A stretch of 64,000 bases of DNA from Doryteuthis pealeii (lineage: Eukaryota; Mollusca; Cephalopoda; Myopsida; Loliginidae): positions 72,449,494-72,513,493 of the forward strand of contig CM042150.1 in the NCBI GenBank assembly GCA_023376005.1. Reading direction: 5' to 3'. Every line of letters begins with the position of its first letter. The first letter of the stretch is position 1. This document shows, piece after piece, positions 48,634 to 59,509 of this stretch. Below the pieces are notes generated by a model, which was not told the DNA's origin, ran no database searches, and saw nothing but the letters and a program-made list of their open reading frames with translations. The translations under genes were made by a program, and so were the position numbers.

Positions 48634-50009
48634 CGCACACCACAGAACGGGAACAAATACACCCACATAGGTACACCTAAAGTTTAAGCAATAAATAATT
48701 TCCTGTACTCACAGTGACGATAGGACAAGTGGATACTTCCTGGAAAATGATAGCGTGGAATTGCCTAAAAATAATTATACGTATATGAAATGTAAGAATA
48801 TTTTTGTATTTTATATTTTTGTGATATAAGTTCTTCATATTTAAAATTAAGTTTTGAATGGAAATAATTTATCAACCTCAAATCAACAAGTGAAATTCAA
48901 TAATTTTCTGGTCAACAAAAAATACACAGTTGTGTTGAATTTGTATTATGCTTCAACGATGAGGATCAAATTAAAAAGTCAGTCATTAACGTTTCTTGAT
49001 TTGCGATTGTTAATCAGTCAGAGTTTTGGAATTTTAGCTGAAGTGAAAATCTTTGCAATATCAAACTTTAAATACAGTGAAACTATGGTAAATATTTTAT
49101 TTCCTATGGATATATTTCAAGCATTTGAATATATATAATGTTCATATCAATAGTATAGACTAAATGGATTTTTGATTTGTTAATTTTGTAGTTGCACTTG
49201 TTAACTTGATTTTTCAGACACTAACGAATCCAATTTGTGTGTGGTCTGGTAATAAATTGATATTTACAGAAAGCAACTTGAGTCAGAATTTAAGAGAAGA
49301 AGAGAATTTTAAAATGAAAAAACAACAAAAACAATCAATGGAAATTTTATTCTTGGAAAAATGGTTCTCTGAAGCAGGAAATTGCTATTTCACTTTGTGG
49401 ATAAAGTGTGCAGTGTTTTTTGTGGGACACGAGGGTTAATTTTAGAATTGTTGGAGGGATTGGCCGAAAGCTTGGGGCCTACTGCTGCTATTTTGATGGG
49501 GAGGGATTAGGGACTCTTGGGTAGTGGAGCAGAGACGGTTAAAGTCGGCCTTTTTTTTTAATACTGTCGAGCATATAGACAGAACGTATCTCTGCCGAAC
49601 TCCCGGTCTGCGCTATGGAGACTTTTATTTTTGGGGATCATAGGCCTCACAGGAATATTTTTAATTCAAAATTACCAAAAGATTCCTTAGAGAGTCAAAA
49701 CTAACGGGGCATGGTGTTGTAGAAGAGAAAATATAATTCCTTAGCCGTCGGTAATGAGAAATTTGAATCCCTGGTTATCGATAAAAAAACATTCCACTTT
49801 GGAGAATTTTTGTGTGAAACTTCTTGTCGAAGTAATTACCATTTTGACCTTTTTTTGTATAAGGTACCCTTCGTGGTAGGAATGCATAGAGCGATGTAAA
49901 GCAATATGCCTGTGTAATTGTACCGGTCCCATTGATTGGCGAATAGAATAAACTTAAGCCTTGTTGCTGATGCTGGAGTCATGCACATGCTAGTGCCTTA
50001 TGCCATGAT
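48632..50009. other. Unassigned AT-rich stretch (copy D)
   Basis: Contains a 94-codon plus frame (48,854-49,138) and a 77-codon frame (49,206-49,439). Both are Asn/Lys/Phe-rich as expected of AT-rich DNA, and neither shows a motif. The block 49,440-49,700 is less AT-rich and could belong to the BEL/Pao element, but I could not read a domain. Confidence 0.4.
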
Positions 50010-50551
50010 ATGGATAAAGCAAAAGAAAATACTCTTGTCAGGAAAGCAACAAAGAGCCTTTATCACCCTTATTAGAAAATGAGATTGTTTATAAAGAGAT
50101 CAAAGACAGTAGTAGAGTAGTTGTTTTGTAGATTCGGACAGCCATCGCTATTATTTTCCTGAAAGGAGACTAGATATTTTGAATTGTCATTCCAACCACA
50201 TGAAGGAAAAAGATGGTACTATTAAGTCTTGGGTTCTGCTCAGACGAGTTCAAGCGAGCTAGAATTCCCTTGAAGTACCGCAGTTCGAACGCTCCACCAT
50301 CATTTTAAGTAACAAAAGTTTGTACCTTGATTTTAAAGTAACTGTCACTGTTAAGGTGATGATACTCCTTAGTGACTTACTGAAGTTGAAGTGGGATGAG
50401 AAATTTTCTCAGACTACTTCTCATTTGGAACAAAATGTATTCAATACCTTGTGGCATAGAATCGTTTCATAGGTTTGTTGTAGACACTTCTATTCTAGAC
50501 TCTGATAGTGCTTTGGGATGCTCACGAAAAGCATTTGTCTTTCAGAATGTG
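50010..50551 (+). pseudogene. BEL/Pao reverse transcriptase end and RNase H start
   Basis: Pieces in two frames line up with Pao-type pol downstream of the palm. They are a K-E-K-D-G-T-I-K stretch before the VLGL position (about 50,200), TSSSELEF-like residues, VTVKVMILLSDL then LKLKWDE (about 50,345-50,400), and DSDSAL followed by W-D-A-S-R-K-A (about 50,495-50,535), the start of RNase H. The RT catalytic site lies upstream and was not found. The LTR-E pair interrupts it at 50,552. Confidence 0.65.
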
Positions 50552-50983
50552 TGTTGTAGAGGAGTGAACATCCCTACAAGATGGACTGACCCAGAGCCAT
50601 ATAATAGTCGACGCAGCAGTGACAGAAGTCCGAAATTATTCGAACGAAATTACTGCGTCAACTCACCCATTTGAACCTCCTTATTACAACAGATTGGCGA
50701 CGAGGGTGGGATCTCATCCTCGTCGCCAATCTGTTGTATCCTTGAGGAGGAAAAAGATACACAGAGAACACAGGATGCGTGAATATGTATTTATTCAGCA
50801 CTTTAAAACATAGAACAAGAAGTAGTACAAACACAAGATAAACGTACAAAATAAGGAGGTTCAAATGGGTGGAGTTGACGCAGTAATTTCGTTCGAATAA
50901 TTTCCGACTTCTGTCACTGCTGCGTCGACTTTTATATGGCTCTGGGTCAGTCATCTTGTAGGGGTGTTCACTCCTCTACAACA
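50552..50983. mobile_element. Two LTR-E copies fused head to head at the primer site
   Basis: First LTR 50,552-50,691 (+), second 50,732-50,983 (-). Between them, TTGGCGACGAGG at 50,694-50,705 faces its own complement at 50,718-50,729, so about 20 bp on each side of a 12-nt spacer pair perfectly. TTGGCGACGAGG right after an LTR is a common primer-site context in invertebrate gypsy and Pao elements. Both outer ends are U3 termini, and no clear target duplication is visible (atgtg against gtctg). The first LTR lacks the part with AATAAA. Confidence 0.85.
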
Positions 50984-52240
50984 GTCTGCAAAGATAATAG
51001 TTTCTAAAGTAGTATTTCTTGTCATGAAATATATAACTTGCATTTTAAAAGTTTTTCATGTCGGTAACCGCTCAAATTGAATTGAAAAAAATTATTCTTT
51101 GGGGATAATTATGATAGTTATGTCTCATGTAATTAAGTTTGTTTTGACTTTGATGTGCCAGAACTGACGACCAGGATTTATTTGCTGAAGATAGTCCACA
51201 ATTTTTTCCTTAAAATAAGAAGTCCTGACGAGTCCTGACGAGTCTTTTTAACCGTTAGAACTCTTCTAGTGGCAGATTTGGATCTCCTTCTGGTTGATAA
51301 AGAATTAATTAGATATAAAAGGAGAATTGGTAAATCCAAGTTCTACTCTCAAGAGATTTTTTTAATATCATTTCATTACCTCGGTTTTGCCCTTTCTCTG
51401 ATATAGTTTTAATGGACTGTCATCAGGGTATTGTTAAATTTCATTTGACAGGTTTTTGGATAAATCGGTCCAGACATGTTGTTATAGCTGTCATTTTTCC
51501 GGTAGCCTGTGATAAAGGTATGATATTTTATCCTTTAAGTTGTCCAAAGTCATAAAGCTGCCTAAGAATAGAGTCGATTTCATTAAATCCTTTTTTCATA
51601 CAAAAATAGACTTTACTGGTCACCTGTGGGTTCGGAAGAGCAAAGAAAGGAAGTAGAGGTTGAGCTTACTCTTCCGCTTGTTTTAATTTGAGAGATACAC
51701 TGTTGGAATTATTGAATGATATGTCTACCCATTCAGTGGTTCTAGCTATGATTAGATCTTTTAAATATGTATGGGAAGTCTTCTCCTATATATTCGGATA
51801 ATGCACGTTCATTTGATCTTGAATGCAATGTGAACAAGCTGTTACATGTATGTGATGAATATGAAGGGCTATAGTACTTCCAACACTTAACACTTTACCA
51901 TACCTTTCTATTCAGCTTGTGGAAGCGCTTTGTAAAAACATTGAAAGTTTGTCTTTATAAGTTGTTGGGACGACTGAAGTTACTTTATTTTGAACTCCTC
52001 ACGGTTTTATCCGATATCAAGAATGTGGTCAACTCTTGTCTTCTCAATTATACATGTTCTGGCGACGCAGATTTGAATATCTTTTCACCAAATTCCTTTC
52101 TACATCCATACTAGAGCATCGCTATATTTTATAAACTTGAGAGGAAGTTTCCTTGAGAAGAGTTGAATCGTGGAGCAGTTAATAGGATTAGTAATAGGAA
52201 TGAAGATTATCAGTGGTAAAAAATAGACTCATTGTTATTG
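50984..52240 (+). pseudogene. BEL/Pao RNase H tail and integrase
   Basis: AKIIVSKV directly after the LTR pair continues RNase H. The zinc-binding N-terminus is poorly preserved (DCHQG at about 51,415). The core shows IDFTGHLWV (first Asp at 51,609), LLELLNDMSTHSVVLA (about 51,690-51,750, Pao-type and not gypsy-type) and YSDNARS (second Asp at 51,797). The C-terminal block VKTLKVCLYKLLGRLKLLYF starts at about 51,930. The third catalytic position is Lys (51,923-51,925, in W-K-R where W-E-R is usual). Frames change at least four times. Confidence 0.78.
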
Positions 52241-53402
52241 AAGGAATAGTTAATAGATTCGATTTTGTTCGTGATGTTGAGTAATAACTCAGAAAGGGAA
52301 TGCATTCTGTGCATTCTCTTTGAATTGGAAAAAGAGCACATTTTCTGTCACTTGCAGAGAAGCAAATTTTTATTCGATTTCTTATTGTCATTTTTTTATT
52401 GTTTGTGAAAAATTTTTTACAAGAGGACTTTTATGTAGCTCACTAGCTCACTTTTATGATTGCTATGCTAAATAAAGCATTTGTAATTTTGATAAGTGTC
52501 TCTTTTGAAGGTAGCCCAATTTTGTTTATTTTTCTAGCGTTGGTGTCTTTACGTTCAGCAGTTTTTTGTGTATTCTGTTGTTACCTCGAATCGGGTTTAT
52601 ATCATGTCCTCAAAATTTCACAAAAATCTTCTCTTTTTAAGGGGATATTTTCGTGAAGGTGCGCGTGTGGCGTGACAATTATTGTCGTAGGAAATGGACT
52701 AGACAAGGCTGTTTACATTTCACTTTGCTCTAATATTCTTTGGAAAGGCATGAATCTATCTATTTCCCATGCCCTATTTTCCCAGCTGCAGATAAATAGT
52801 AGGGTTTCGCCAGGATGGCATTTATGTAAATACAAAGGCAAGCACCCCCGCCTTAGGAACGCTTTGCATTAAAAGGTTAACAGCCAAATCACTTTGTCTG
52901 CGTTCTTCCCTGGTTGAGATTTCTTGTTCGACGATTGCGATTGTTTTGTTGTTCACTTTATCTATTTTTACTGACATGGTGGCAATGCTTTGGAACGAAC
53001 TTGCATCTTAAAATGTGAGTAACAAACTTTGTTTTATTTATGCGCAAACGCACTCTTATTTCAATGTATTGCCATTCGAGTTCTTAACATTGCACTGAAG
53101 CAGTGGTGTTTAAACAAAGACGAAACGATAAATTCTTTCCAGAACTAGAAACAAAACCTCCAGTATACACTTTTACTTGACCTAATTTCGTCCCATTAAT
53201 TGACTGAGGAGTGTCGATGGGATAAGAAGTTAAAATCGGCCACTCTTGCGGGGATTTGTAGACGATACAGGCACTGTTCCTGCCTAAACATATTCGTACT
53301 AATACTCAGACAAATTGCCAACTATTGCCCAGTTTTATCCAGGAACAAATACCACGTCTGTCTTGCCACACGACTCCATTATGGCTTCCAGTTTGTGGGC
53401 TT
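52241..53402. other. Unassigned stretch (copy D)
   Basis: Reverse of 41,276-42,419. On the minus strand 52,980-52,825 encodes the first 51 codons of the VNNKTIAIVEQEI frame before a stop. No LTR ends, tandem repeats or RNA-like folds were found. Confidence 0.4.
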
Positions 53403-53528
53403 GTAATAAACTGAGTTGTACCCTACATTAATAAACTTATTGTTATATGTTAATGTTTGAGTCCAAATTTATTATTGAAGTAACACCTAACGCCACCACA
53501 TAAACCAGATCATAACATGGTGTTAGAA
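53403..53528 (+). repeat. Ty3-2 5' LTR remnant and primer-binding site
   Basis: 53,403-53,517 resembles the last part of LTR-B, including TTAATAAACTTA and TAACACCTAACGCCACCA-like blocks, and ends in ATAACA. TGGTGTTAGAA (53,518-53,528) directly follows, as a primer site must. It agrees at 10 of 11 positions with TGGTGTCAGAA, the tRNA-Leu site. Gag begins about 90 bp on. The rest of the LTR upstream is not recognisable. Confidence 0.62.
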
Positions 53529-53621
53529 TAAAGAACCTTACACGGTCGAGGAATCCTATTCTGGTGAACTACTAAAATATCAAATCCAATATAGCAGAGC
53601 TTACAGGACTACACACCCAAC

Positions 53622-54640
53622 ATGAATTGGGAAAATAGCAACCTACCAGGAACCTGGCATAAATTCCAGATGATAGTAGAATTGATCTTCCGTAGACATC
53701 TAAGAGACAAAGACGAATATTATACAGGTAACATATCTCCTTCTCTGGGTAGGCGAAAAAATTAGAGAAATTTGCGAAACTTGGACCGACATGACACCTG
53801 ACGAAAGGGACCGACTACGCCCAACTAGGAATAAACCAAATTCTAGCATGACACAAACTAATCAAGGGAATTACTCGATGGAACCGTTCATAACTAGAAT
53901 AAAAACACAAGTGAAAGACTGAATATCCCTACCCAGATGATAGAATATGGGACCAAAAGGTGTTCGGCATTAACTCAGAGAAATCATGCAAAAGACTTTA
54001 CAACGAAGGCAGAGGATTAACCTGGAAGATAGGGAGGCTCAGAAATTGCCAAGGGAGGTAATATTTTTTTAAATTTCTTAATTTTAAAACAATTACTAAA
54101 AATCAGGGAATTGTCCATTTTAATGAATTTTTCACCAAATTATTTTGAATATATGAACATCCTGATATTAAGTTTAAAATGTTATATTTTTAGATTCTAG
54201 AAATAAATATCTATTTAATGCAAACCTTATTTTAGGCGCAAAAAGTAATAAGTTTTGAAGAAAAACTATATTAAAAATTTAGCCCCCACCCCTTTTTTAA
54301 GCAGAAAAAATATCGATGTATATTTTTTTATAAGATAATAGTCAATAAAATAATTATCGAAATGAGTAAAAAAGAAATCTCCAAAAATTAATTTAATTTT
54401 TTATTTTTTTCACATTTTTCGATTTTCGGTACTGATTTTCTCATAGAAAATCTTCCCAAAATCCCCCGAAGCGTGTGTACAGATTTAACTCTTTTAAATC
54501 TGTACACACGCTACGGCTCAAGAAATTGGACGACACCAAACAAAAAGCTCGGACGATGAGTTCATGTGAATCACCTATCGAAGAATTCAACTACAGAGGA
54601 CCAAAGATTCTGCACCCTATAAATAAAAGTGAGCCCAAGA
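53622..54640 (+). pseudogene. gag: Ty3-2 gag, split by a retroposon
   Basis: Starts at Met 53,622 (MNWENSNLPGTWHKFQM), typical of the capsid start of this group. LLLWVGEKIREICETW lies in the next frame. The capsid C-terminal part follows: FITRIKTQVKD (about 53,885), a stop, the D-R-I-W-D-Q then FGINSEKS block and NEGRGLTWK (about 54,003). The retroposon 54,049-54,514 interrupts the helix after this. The tail resumes at 54,515 with LDDTKQKARTMSS. No zinc knuckle was found before the protease. Confidence 0.75.
54049..54514. mobile_element. Hairpin-ended retroposon with 13-14-bp target duplication
   Basis: Direct repeats GGCTCAGAAATTG (54,036-54,048) and GGCTCAAGAAATTG (54,515-54,528) flank 466 bp of AT-rich DNA that is foreign to gag. 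It begins CCAAGGGAGGTAAT and ends in a hairpin (about 54,469-54,514) with arms of about 20 bp and a 5-nt loop. Long duplications of this size suggest target-primed retrotransposition. It has no coding capacity. The family is unknown. Confidence 0.8.
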
Positions 54641-54830
54641 ACAAAAAGATTGAAATTTAAAATTGACACTAGATCGCAGGTAAATATACTACCGAAACGA
54701 GTATATTGTGGCAAAATACTGATTAACCCTAGCAACGCCAGAATATCAGCATATGGTGGGCTCCCACTAAAATCATTGTGATGTTGCTTACTAAATTGTA
54801 AACATAAAAGCACTTATCAAAATGTGAATT
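54641..54830 (+). pseudogene. Ty3-2 protease
   Basis: KIDTRSQVNILP at about 54,658-54,693 aligns with the DTGSQVNILP active-site block of this group, but the catalytic Gly codon is AGA (54,671-54,673). AYGG and LPLKS follow at about 54,750-54,770, the flap region. The loss of the Gly is also present in B and C. It would lie between gag and RT in one polyprotein. Confidence 0.68.
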
Positions 54831-55289
54831 ATCACATTATCGAACGGATTCGTCTTCTAGTCGTACGTTACATCTTGTGGATGCGTACAGGGTAGTTGTT
54901 AGGGATGCACTATCTTCATCGCCGATTATGGGTTCTTGTGCATCATGTCGGCTCCGATAGCAACCCAACTTGAATCCGGCATCTTCAAGCTGCCAACCTG
55001 TAAGCTACGTGCTGCTAGCATTGACATTTTGCTTCTATTAAACTGCACAAGAATTCGACCTCTTAAATAGGGAAACCACAGTTAGTGTGAGCCAATGAAA
55101 AATTCCACCCCCCCCCCTGTCACAAATATATAATGGAATAGACGCTATGCTAGTAATTATACTAAGATTGAAACAAATACTGGATTTTGAGTTGGTTAAA
55201 TTCATATATACCACCACACACCAGAGCCATGCCCTAGGTTAGGTACCTCCAAGAAAACCTAGACAAAAAACACTAGTTACTGTTAGAGT
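54831..55289. other. Ty3-2 protease-RT interval
   Basis: Carries the complement of the small frame noted at 39,636-39,854 (here about 54,830-55,040) and a C9 run at 55,109. Fragments such as KIETNTGF are legible, but no domain is. A short insertion within the element is possible. Confidence 0.4.
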
Positions 55290-56040
55290 AAAGAGACGTT
55301 TTCGATGGAATAGGAAGATTTAAAGGAAATTGCTCGATCCATGTCGATCCAGTGGTGCTCCTCATAGTACACCCCATCGAAAATTACCACTAGCCCTACA
55401 TCAGAAGCTCTCAGATGAGCTAACATGAATGAAAGTAGAGGACACCATAAAGAGTTACAATTCCCAGGTATTTGTAAAAAAGAGAAATGGTAAGCTGAGG
55501 ATTTGCCTGGATTCATGTAACCTAAACATAGGAATACAGAGACCACATTACCCCATGAGAACATTACTAAACTGTAGATATTGGACCATACCACTAATCA
55601 GGGAGTGTCCGTATCTTACAACCTTTAATTCTCTGCTAGGGAGATATAGATACCTTCGGTTACCGTTTGGTTTAAAATCGTCAGAGGAAAATCGATGAAT
55701 GTTTCGAAAACATACCAAGCATCGTTGTTCTAGTAGACGACATCCTGATATACGGGAAAACCCACTCTGAACATGACCAATGCATAGAACGAACAAGAAA
55801 AGTTGGGATTAAATTTGATAAGGAAAAAATACAGGTCGTAGCCTTCAGAGTTAAGTATTGTGGAGGCATACTAACCTCATATGCGATCAAGACAAACCCT
55901 GAAAAAATCTCAGCGATACGAGACATTCCGGTATTTACCAATAAAACAACTAGAAACCATACTTGGGATGATTAACTATTTATCAAAATTCGTTCCCAGC
56001 GTATCTGAAGTCACAATCTCCAGGCACCAACTATTTGACA
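55290..56040 (+). pseudogene. pol: Ty3-2 reverse transcriptase
   Basis: Copies element RNA to DNA. FDGIGRFKGNCSIHVDPVV opens it at about 55,298. FVKKRNGKLRICLDSCNLN then IQRPHYPMRTL (55,465-55,560) are fingers, and YRYLRLPFGLKSS (about 55,645-55,683) is the block before the catalytic site. IVVLVDDILIYG at 55,721-55,756 is the active site with both aspartates kept. The thumb reads KVGIKFDKEKIQ, KYCGG and NPEKISAIRDIP to 55,935. Several frameshifts, mostly one base. Confidence 0.85.
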
Positions 56041-56690
56041 AAGACATACACTTCACATGAGAGGAATCTTAAAAGACATTTGAAAGGGTAAAAATGTATT
56101 GACTTCAAACTAGAGCAAAGCACTGAGATATTTCGACGCTTCAAAACTAACAACTCCAAGTAAATGCCTACCAACACGCTTTGAAGCTGCACTTTTACAG
56201 AGGGAAGACCAATCGCATATGCCTCGAAGGCTCTCACGCAAAGTGCACAGATTGAAAAAGAATTAGTTGTCATTCTATTTGGCTGTAGAAGATTCCATCA
56301 TTATATCTACGGATATAACCTCACCGTGGAATCTTATCACAAACCTTAGTGTCGGTATTCCAAAAATCTCTACATTCATCCCTCCTCCCCGTTTAAAAAA
56401 GTATGTTGCTCCAGTTAGGCGACTATGACCTGAACATCATACACGAAATAAATACCCCTGTCTGAGAGAATATCCCAGACACATATCAGGAGTACTTTAA
56501 AAGAATGGATGCCCATGTTCACAATATACCTAAACAGATTCCAGTTACGATTGCAAAAAAGAACATTAAAACTGTCACCAAGCAGGACCCAGAACTACAG
56601 GCCCTCATCAGCATCACCCAAAATGGTTGGCCTGATCAGAGGAAATCCACACCCCAATTATGGAATAACTTGAACTGAATAACCTATGAA
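56041..56690 (+). pseudogene. Ty3-2 RNase H and tether
   Basis: LRYFDASKLTTP (about 56,128) leads into the RNase H core. The first catalytic Asp is Asn (AAT at 56,163-56,165, in V-N-A-Y where V-D-A-S is usual), while FEAALLQ and the E-K-E-L region (about 56,255) remain. IYGYNLTVES and a proline-rich turn follow, then the tether with RENIPDTYQEYFKRMDAHVH (about 56,466-56,517) and KTVTKQDPELQALI (about 56,567-56,608), a match to the segment before gypsy integrases. Confidence 0.78.
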
Positions 56691-57660
56691 CCTAATCTCC
56701 AGGTCACTCCAGACACAAATTCTGAAGTACTTGCATGTCGGACATTCCGGCATTTAGAGAACATTTGCAAGGGCTCACACTTTCCTGTTTTGGCTTGGGA
56801 TATCCGCTGACATACGCCTCTTTGTATTGGGATGCATTTCAGAATTCCAACCCGAGAGAGCCTCTGAAACCACACCCTGTGCCTAAATATCACTGGTAAC
56901 CACAGACATATTCCAATCGGATGAAAAGGACTTCCTTGTGATCGTGGACTACTACAGCCGATATTTCGAAGTGGCACGGGTACACTTCACTATCAACAAA
57001 GCTATCATACAATATACGAAGTCAAATTTCTTTAGGTATAGCATACCAGAAAAAATAGTTTCTGATAATGGTACCAAATTTAATTCCACAAAATTTGAAA
57101 AGATCTCAAAGGACTACGATTTTGTACACTCCACATCCAGTTCAAGGTACCCTAATCCAATGGTTTTGCTGAGCGAACAGTACAAACAGCAAATATAATC
57201 TTACAGAAAGCAAAAGGCAACAGTAGTGACCCCGACATATGCATAGTTGAGTACCGGAATACCCCAATCAGAGGCTTAGGATTCTCCCCTGTATAACTTC
57301 TTCAGGGCCACCACTGAGATGTAATATCGGTACTATCTAGCCATCTGAAGCCTAAAGACATAGACCACGAATGCACACAAAGAAATATGAAACAATTAAA
57401 TTGCCGACAACAAACGCCACTACAAGAAGGAGAAAATGTCCGTTTCCAGCAAGATAGTACATTCTAGAAACCTGGAAATATTAGGAACAATATCGACGAT
57501 TGCACCATCATAGTTGAATCACAGAATGGCAGCGTCTTTAGGCAGAATAGACACCATCTCAGACGGAATAAGGACAGCTTTGGCAAAAACACAACTCCAG
57601 ACACAAATGACCCCACCACACAGAAAATGGAAAGGACGTTCCTGCAGTGACACCACACAT
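56691..57660 (+). pseudogene. Ty3-2 integrase
   Basis: Joins element DNA to the genome. The zinc domain keeps H-x3-H (LHVGHSG at about 56,730), but the Cys pair is damaged (GCISEF). The core is nearly open from 56,925 to 57,198: VIVDYYSRYFEV (Asp 56,947), VSDNGTKFNS (Asp 57,064) and, one base out of frame, NGFAERT (Glu 57,171), which gives D,D-35-E spacing. The C-terminal part has KPKDID, ENVRFQQDS, KPGNIRNN and VESQNG-x-VFRQNR (about 57,345-57,550), a GPY/F-like module. No chromodomain was seen. Confidence 0.85.
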
Positions 57661-57834
57661 TTCAATTTTCTAAAACACGACTACACCTAAAACGGACGAA
57701 GAGAAGGTCCCTCTCAAACCCATGACTACTACACAACCAGACATAACGTGAAGTGGGCAGGTATGCAGACCCAAACAAATTATGGACATTTAACCATAAA
57801 ATATATTAAACTTTAATGAACCATCCCATACCAT

Positions 57835-58570
57835 TGTAGCGATTGTCTGCCCCTGTTTGGATCGATGTGGGGCCCAGAAGAGTTATCTTTCCTTGCTGCA
57901 GGTTTTCGCTAGTAGAGGGCTAGAGTATTTAAGTAGTGGCCCGGGAAATTCTAATTCTCTTCCTCTGGGACCGGTAACCACTTCACATGGTTTAGGCGCT
58001 TTGTGCCTCTTACACTTAAGTGGGGGAGGCTTTGCCCCCCAACCAACTATCAGTACGTGACATTCCTTTAGAAACTCTATCACTGCTTTAGGACGCATTC
58101 CTACATTCTTATAATGTATCTGTTCTGTATATCTATCTTGTACCTTGTAAAGAGTATATGTATTCCTGTCTTGTATGTATTTATCACGTGCTTACGAATT
58201 AAAGTCTATGTTTGTTATCTTATAACTTCTTTGTTGGAGTAATTTATGTACACATATGTACCCACGTTGGAAGGTTACTCTGAGCCTTCCAACTTATTAT
58301 AAGAATTTTACATCTTACACTTCAAGAATTAATGATAAACTCTGTTAACCCACTTGGGAAATGTTGTAATATGCTAATTTGATAGGAGTTGTCTCCCTTG
58401 GACCAATGATCAGCTCTGTCCTGGTCCCAGAGTATGACAGAGTTAGATGAACCGAATACAAGTAAGCTGAGTTGTACCCTTCATTAATAAACTTATTTTA
58501 CATGTTAATGTTGGGGTCTAAAGTTATTCTTGAAATAACGCCTAACGCCACCAAATAAACCATATCATAA
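57835..58570 (+). repeat. LTR-B, probable Ty3-2 3' LTR
   Basis: Begins TGTAGCGATTG 175 bp after integrase, where a 3' LTR belongs. TATA-like GTATTTAAG at 57,926, a GGGGGAGGCTTTGCCCCCC stem at 58,022 and AATAAA at 58,486. Its last ~110 bp resemble the LTR beside the Ty3-2 primer site. Against this, no polypurine tract precedes it and its start has no match at the 5' side. It could instead be the 5' LTR of Ty3-3, which follows directly, or a solo LTR ending near 58,255. Confidence 0.6.
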
Positions 58571-58589
58571 TAGAGCTCTCACTTTATTG

Positions 58590-59165
58590 ACTTGACGGAA
58601 ATTCATCCCTAACCCGACTAACGCCCTGAAGATCTCTACCAACATATTATTGCTTTTGTAGACAACAATCTTCTCAGTGAATTGTAAGATATCACGGCGA
58701 GCCTATCCCGGAGGATGAGGGACTAACTTCAAACCTAGAGAATTTTATCGTTCTGACATGGCTACGTCTAATTCCCCCAGATCTTCCTAAACTCATCATG
58801 CAACGTTACGGCACTGAACTTTCGTCGTGCACTACCGCTTCCAAATCTGACCTTTGATCTCTAGACATTGAGGTGATGAGCACTTGTCAAATCCGCTCTG
58901 TTTACACGGCTATCCAACCAAAGGTCAACTTATCCAGAAAAGGAATCATGAAGAGGTTCAGTCCCAATCTCACAGTTTCACTTGACCCTTCAAATATCCT
59001 TCCAACCCATATCAAAGCCGCATTTGAGGCTCTCCATTGTGAATTTAATTATGTATTCAACATTGATCTGAAAGGATATAATGGTAACGATGGACACCCC
59101 TATGCTGTTATTAATATGGGCCCCGTCCAACCATCCCAACGTAAAAGACGCCTACCTCAGTATTT
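58590..59165 (+). pseudogene. Ty3-3 gag-pol remnant with internal deletion
   Basis: The first part (58,610-58,870) resembles the gag N-terminus of a third gypsy group: a [12 protein letters not shown] stretch and [19 protein letters not shown], with frame changes. It then jumps to the linker that precedes RT: STCQIRSVYTAIQP, NLTVSLDPSNILP, CEFNYVFNIDLKGYNGNDG and INMGPVQPSQRKRRLPQY (58,876-59,160, one open frame). Protease and nucleocapsid are missing. It stops where the LINE begins. Confidence 0.7.
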
Positions 59166-59426
59166 CTCATAGCAGTCCGTCGCAGACGACGATGACGTCA
59201 CTCCATGTCGTTGATAATTAGTCCAATAGTAGCTAATTAGTCCAATTCTGGACTTGCAGATACGGTCACACACATTGCAAAGGGAACTTCCATCTGCATT
59301 CTGTGGTGCATGACAACGAAGATGTCGCCCTATAGAGTTCGATATTGAGCTGCTCTGCTCCTGTGCGGCACGTGTCTCGCCAACCCTGTCTGTTGGAAGG
59401 CCAGGTCTTCCAGACGATGGTGTAAT

Positions 59427-59453
59427 TGTTATATGCCCTTTACATCGGGTATA

Positions 59454-59509
<56 letters not shown>

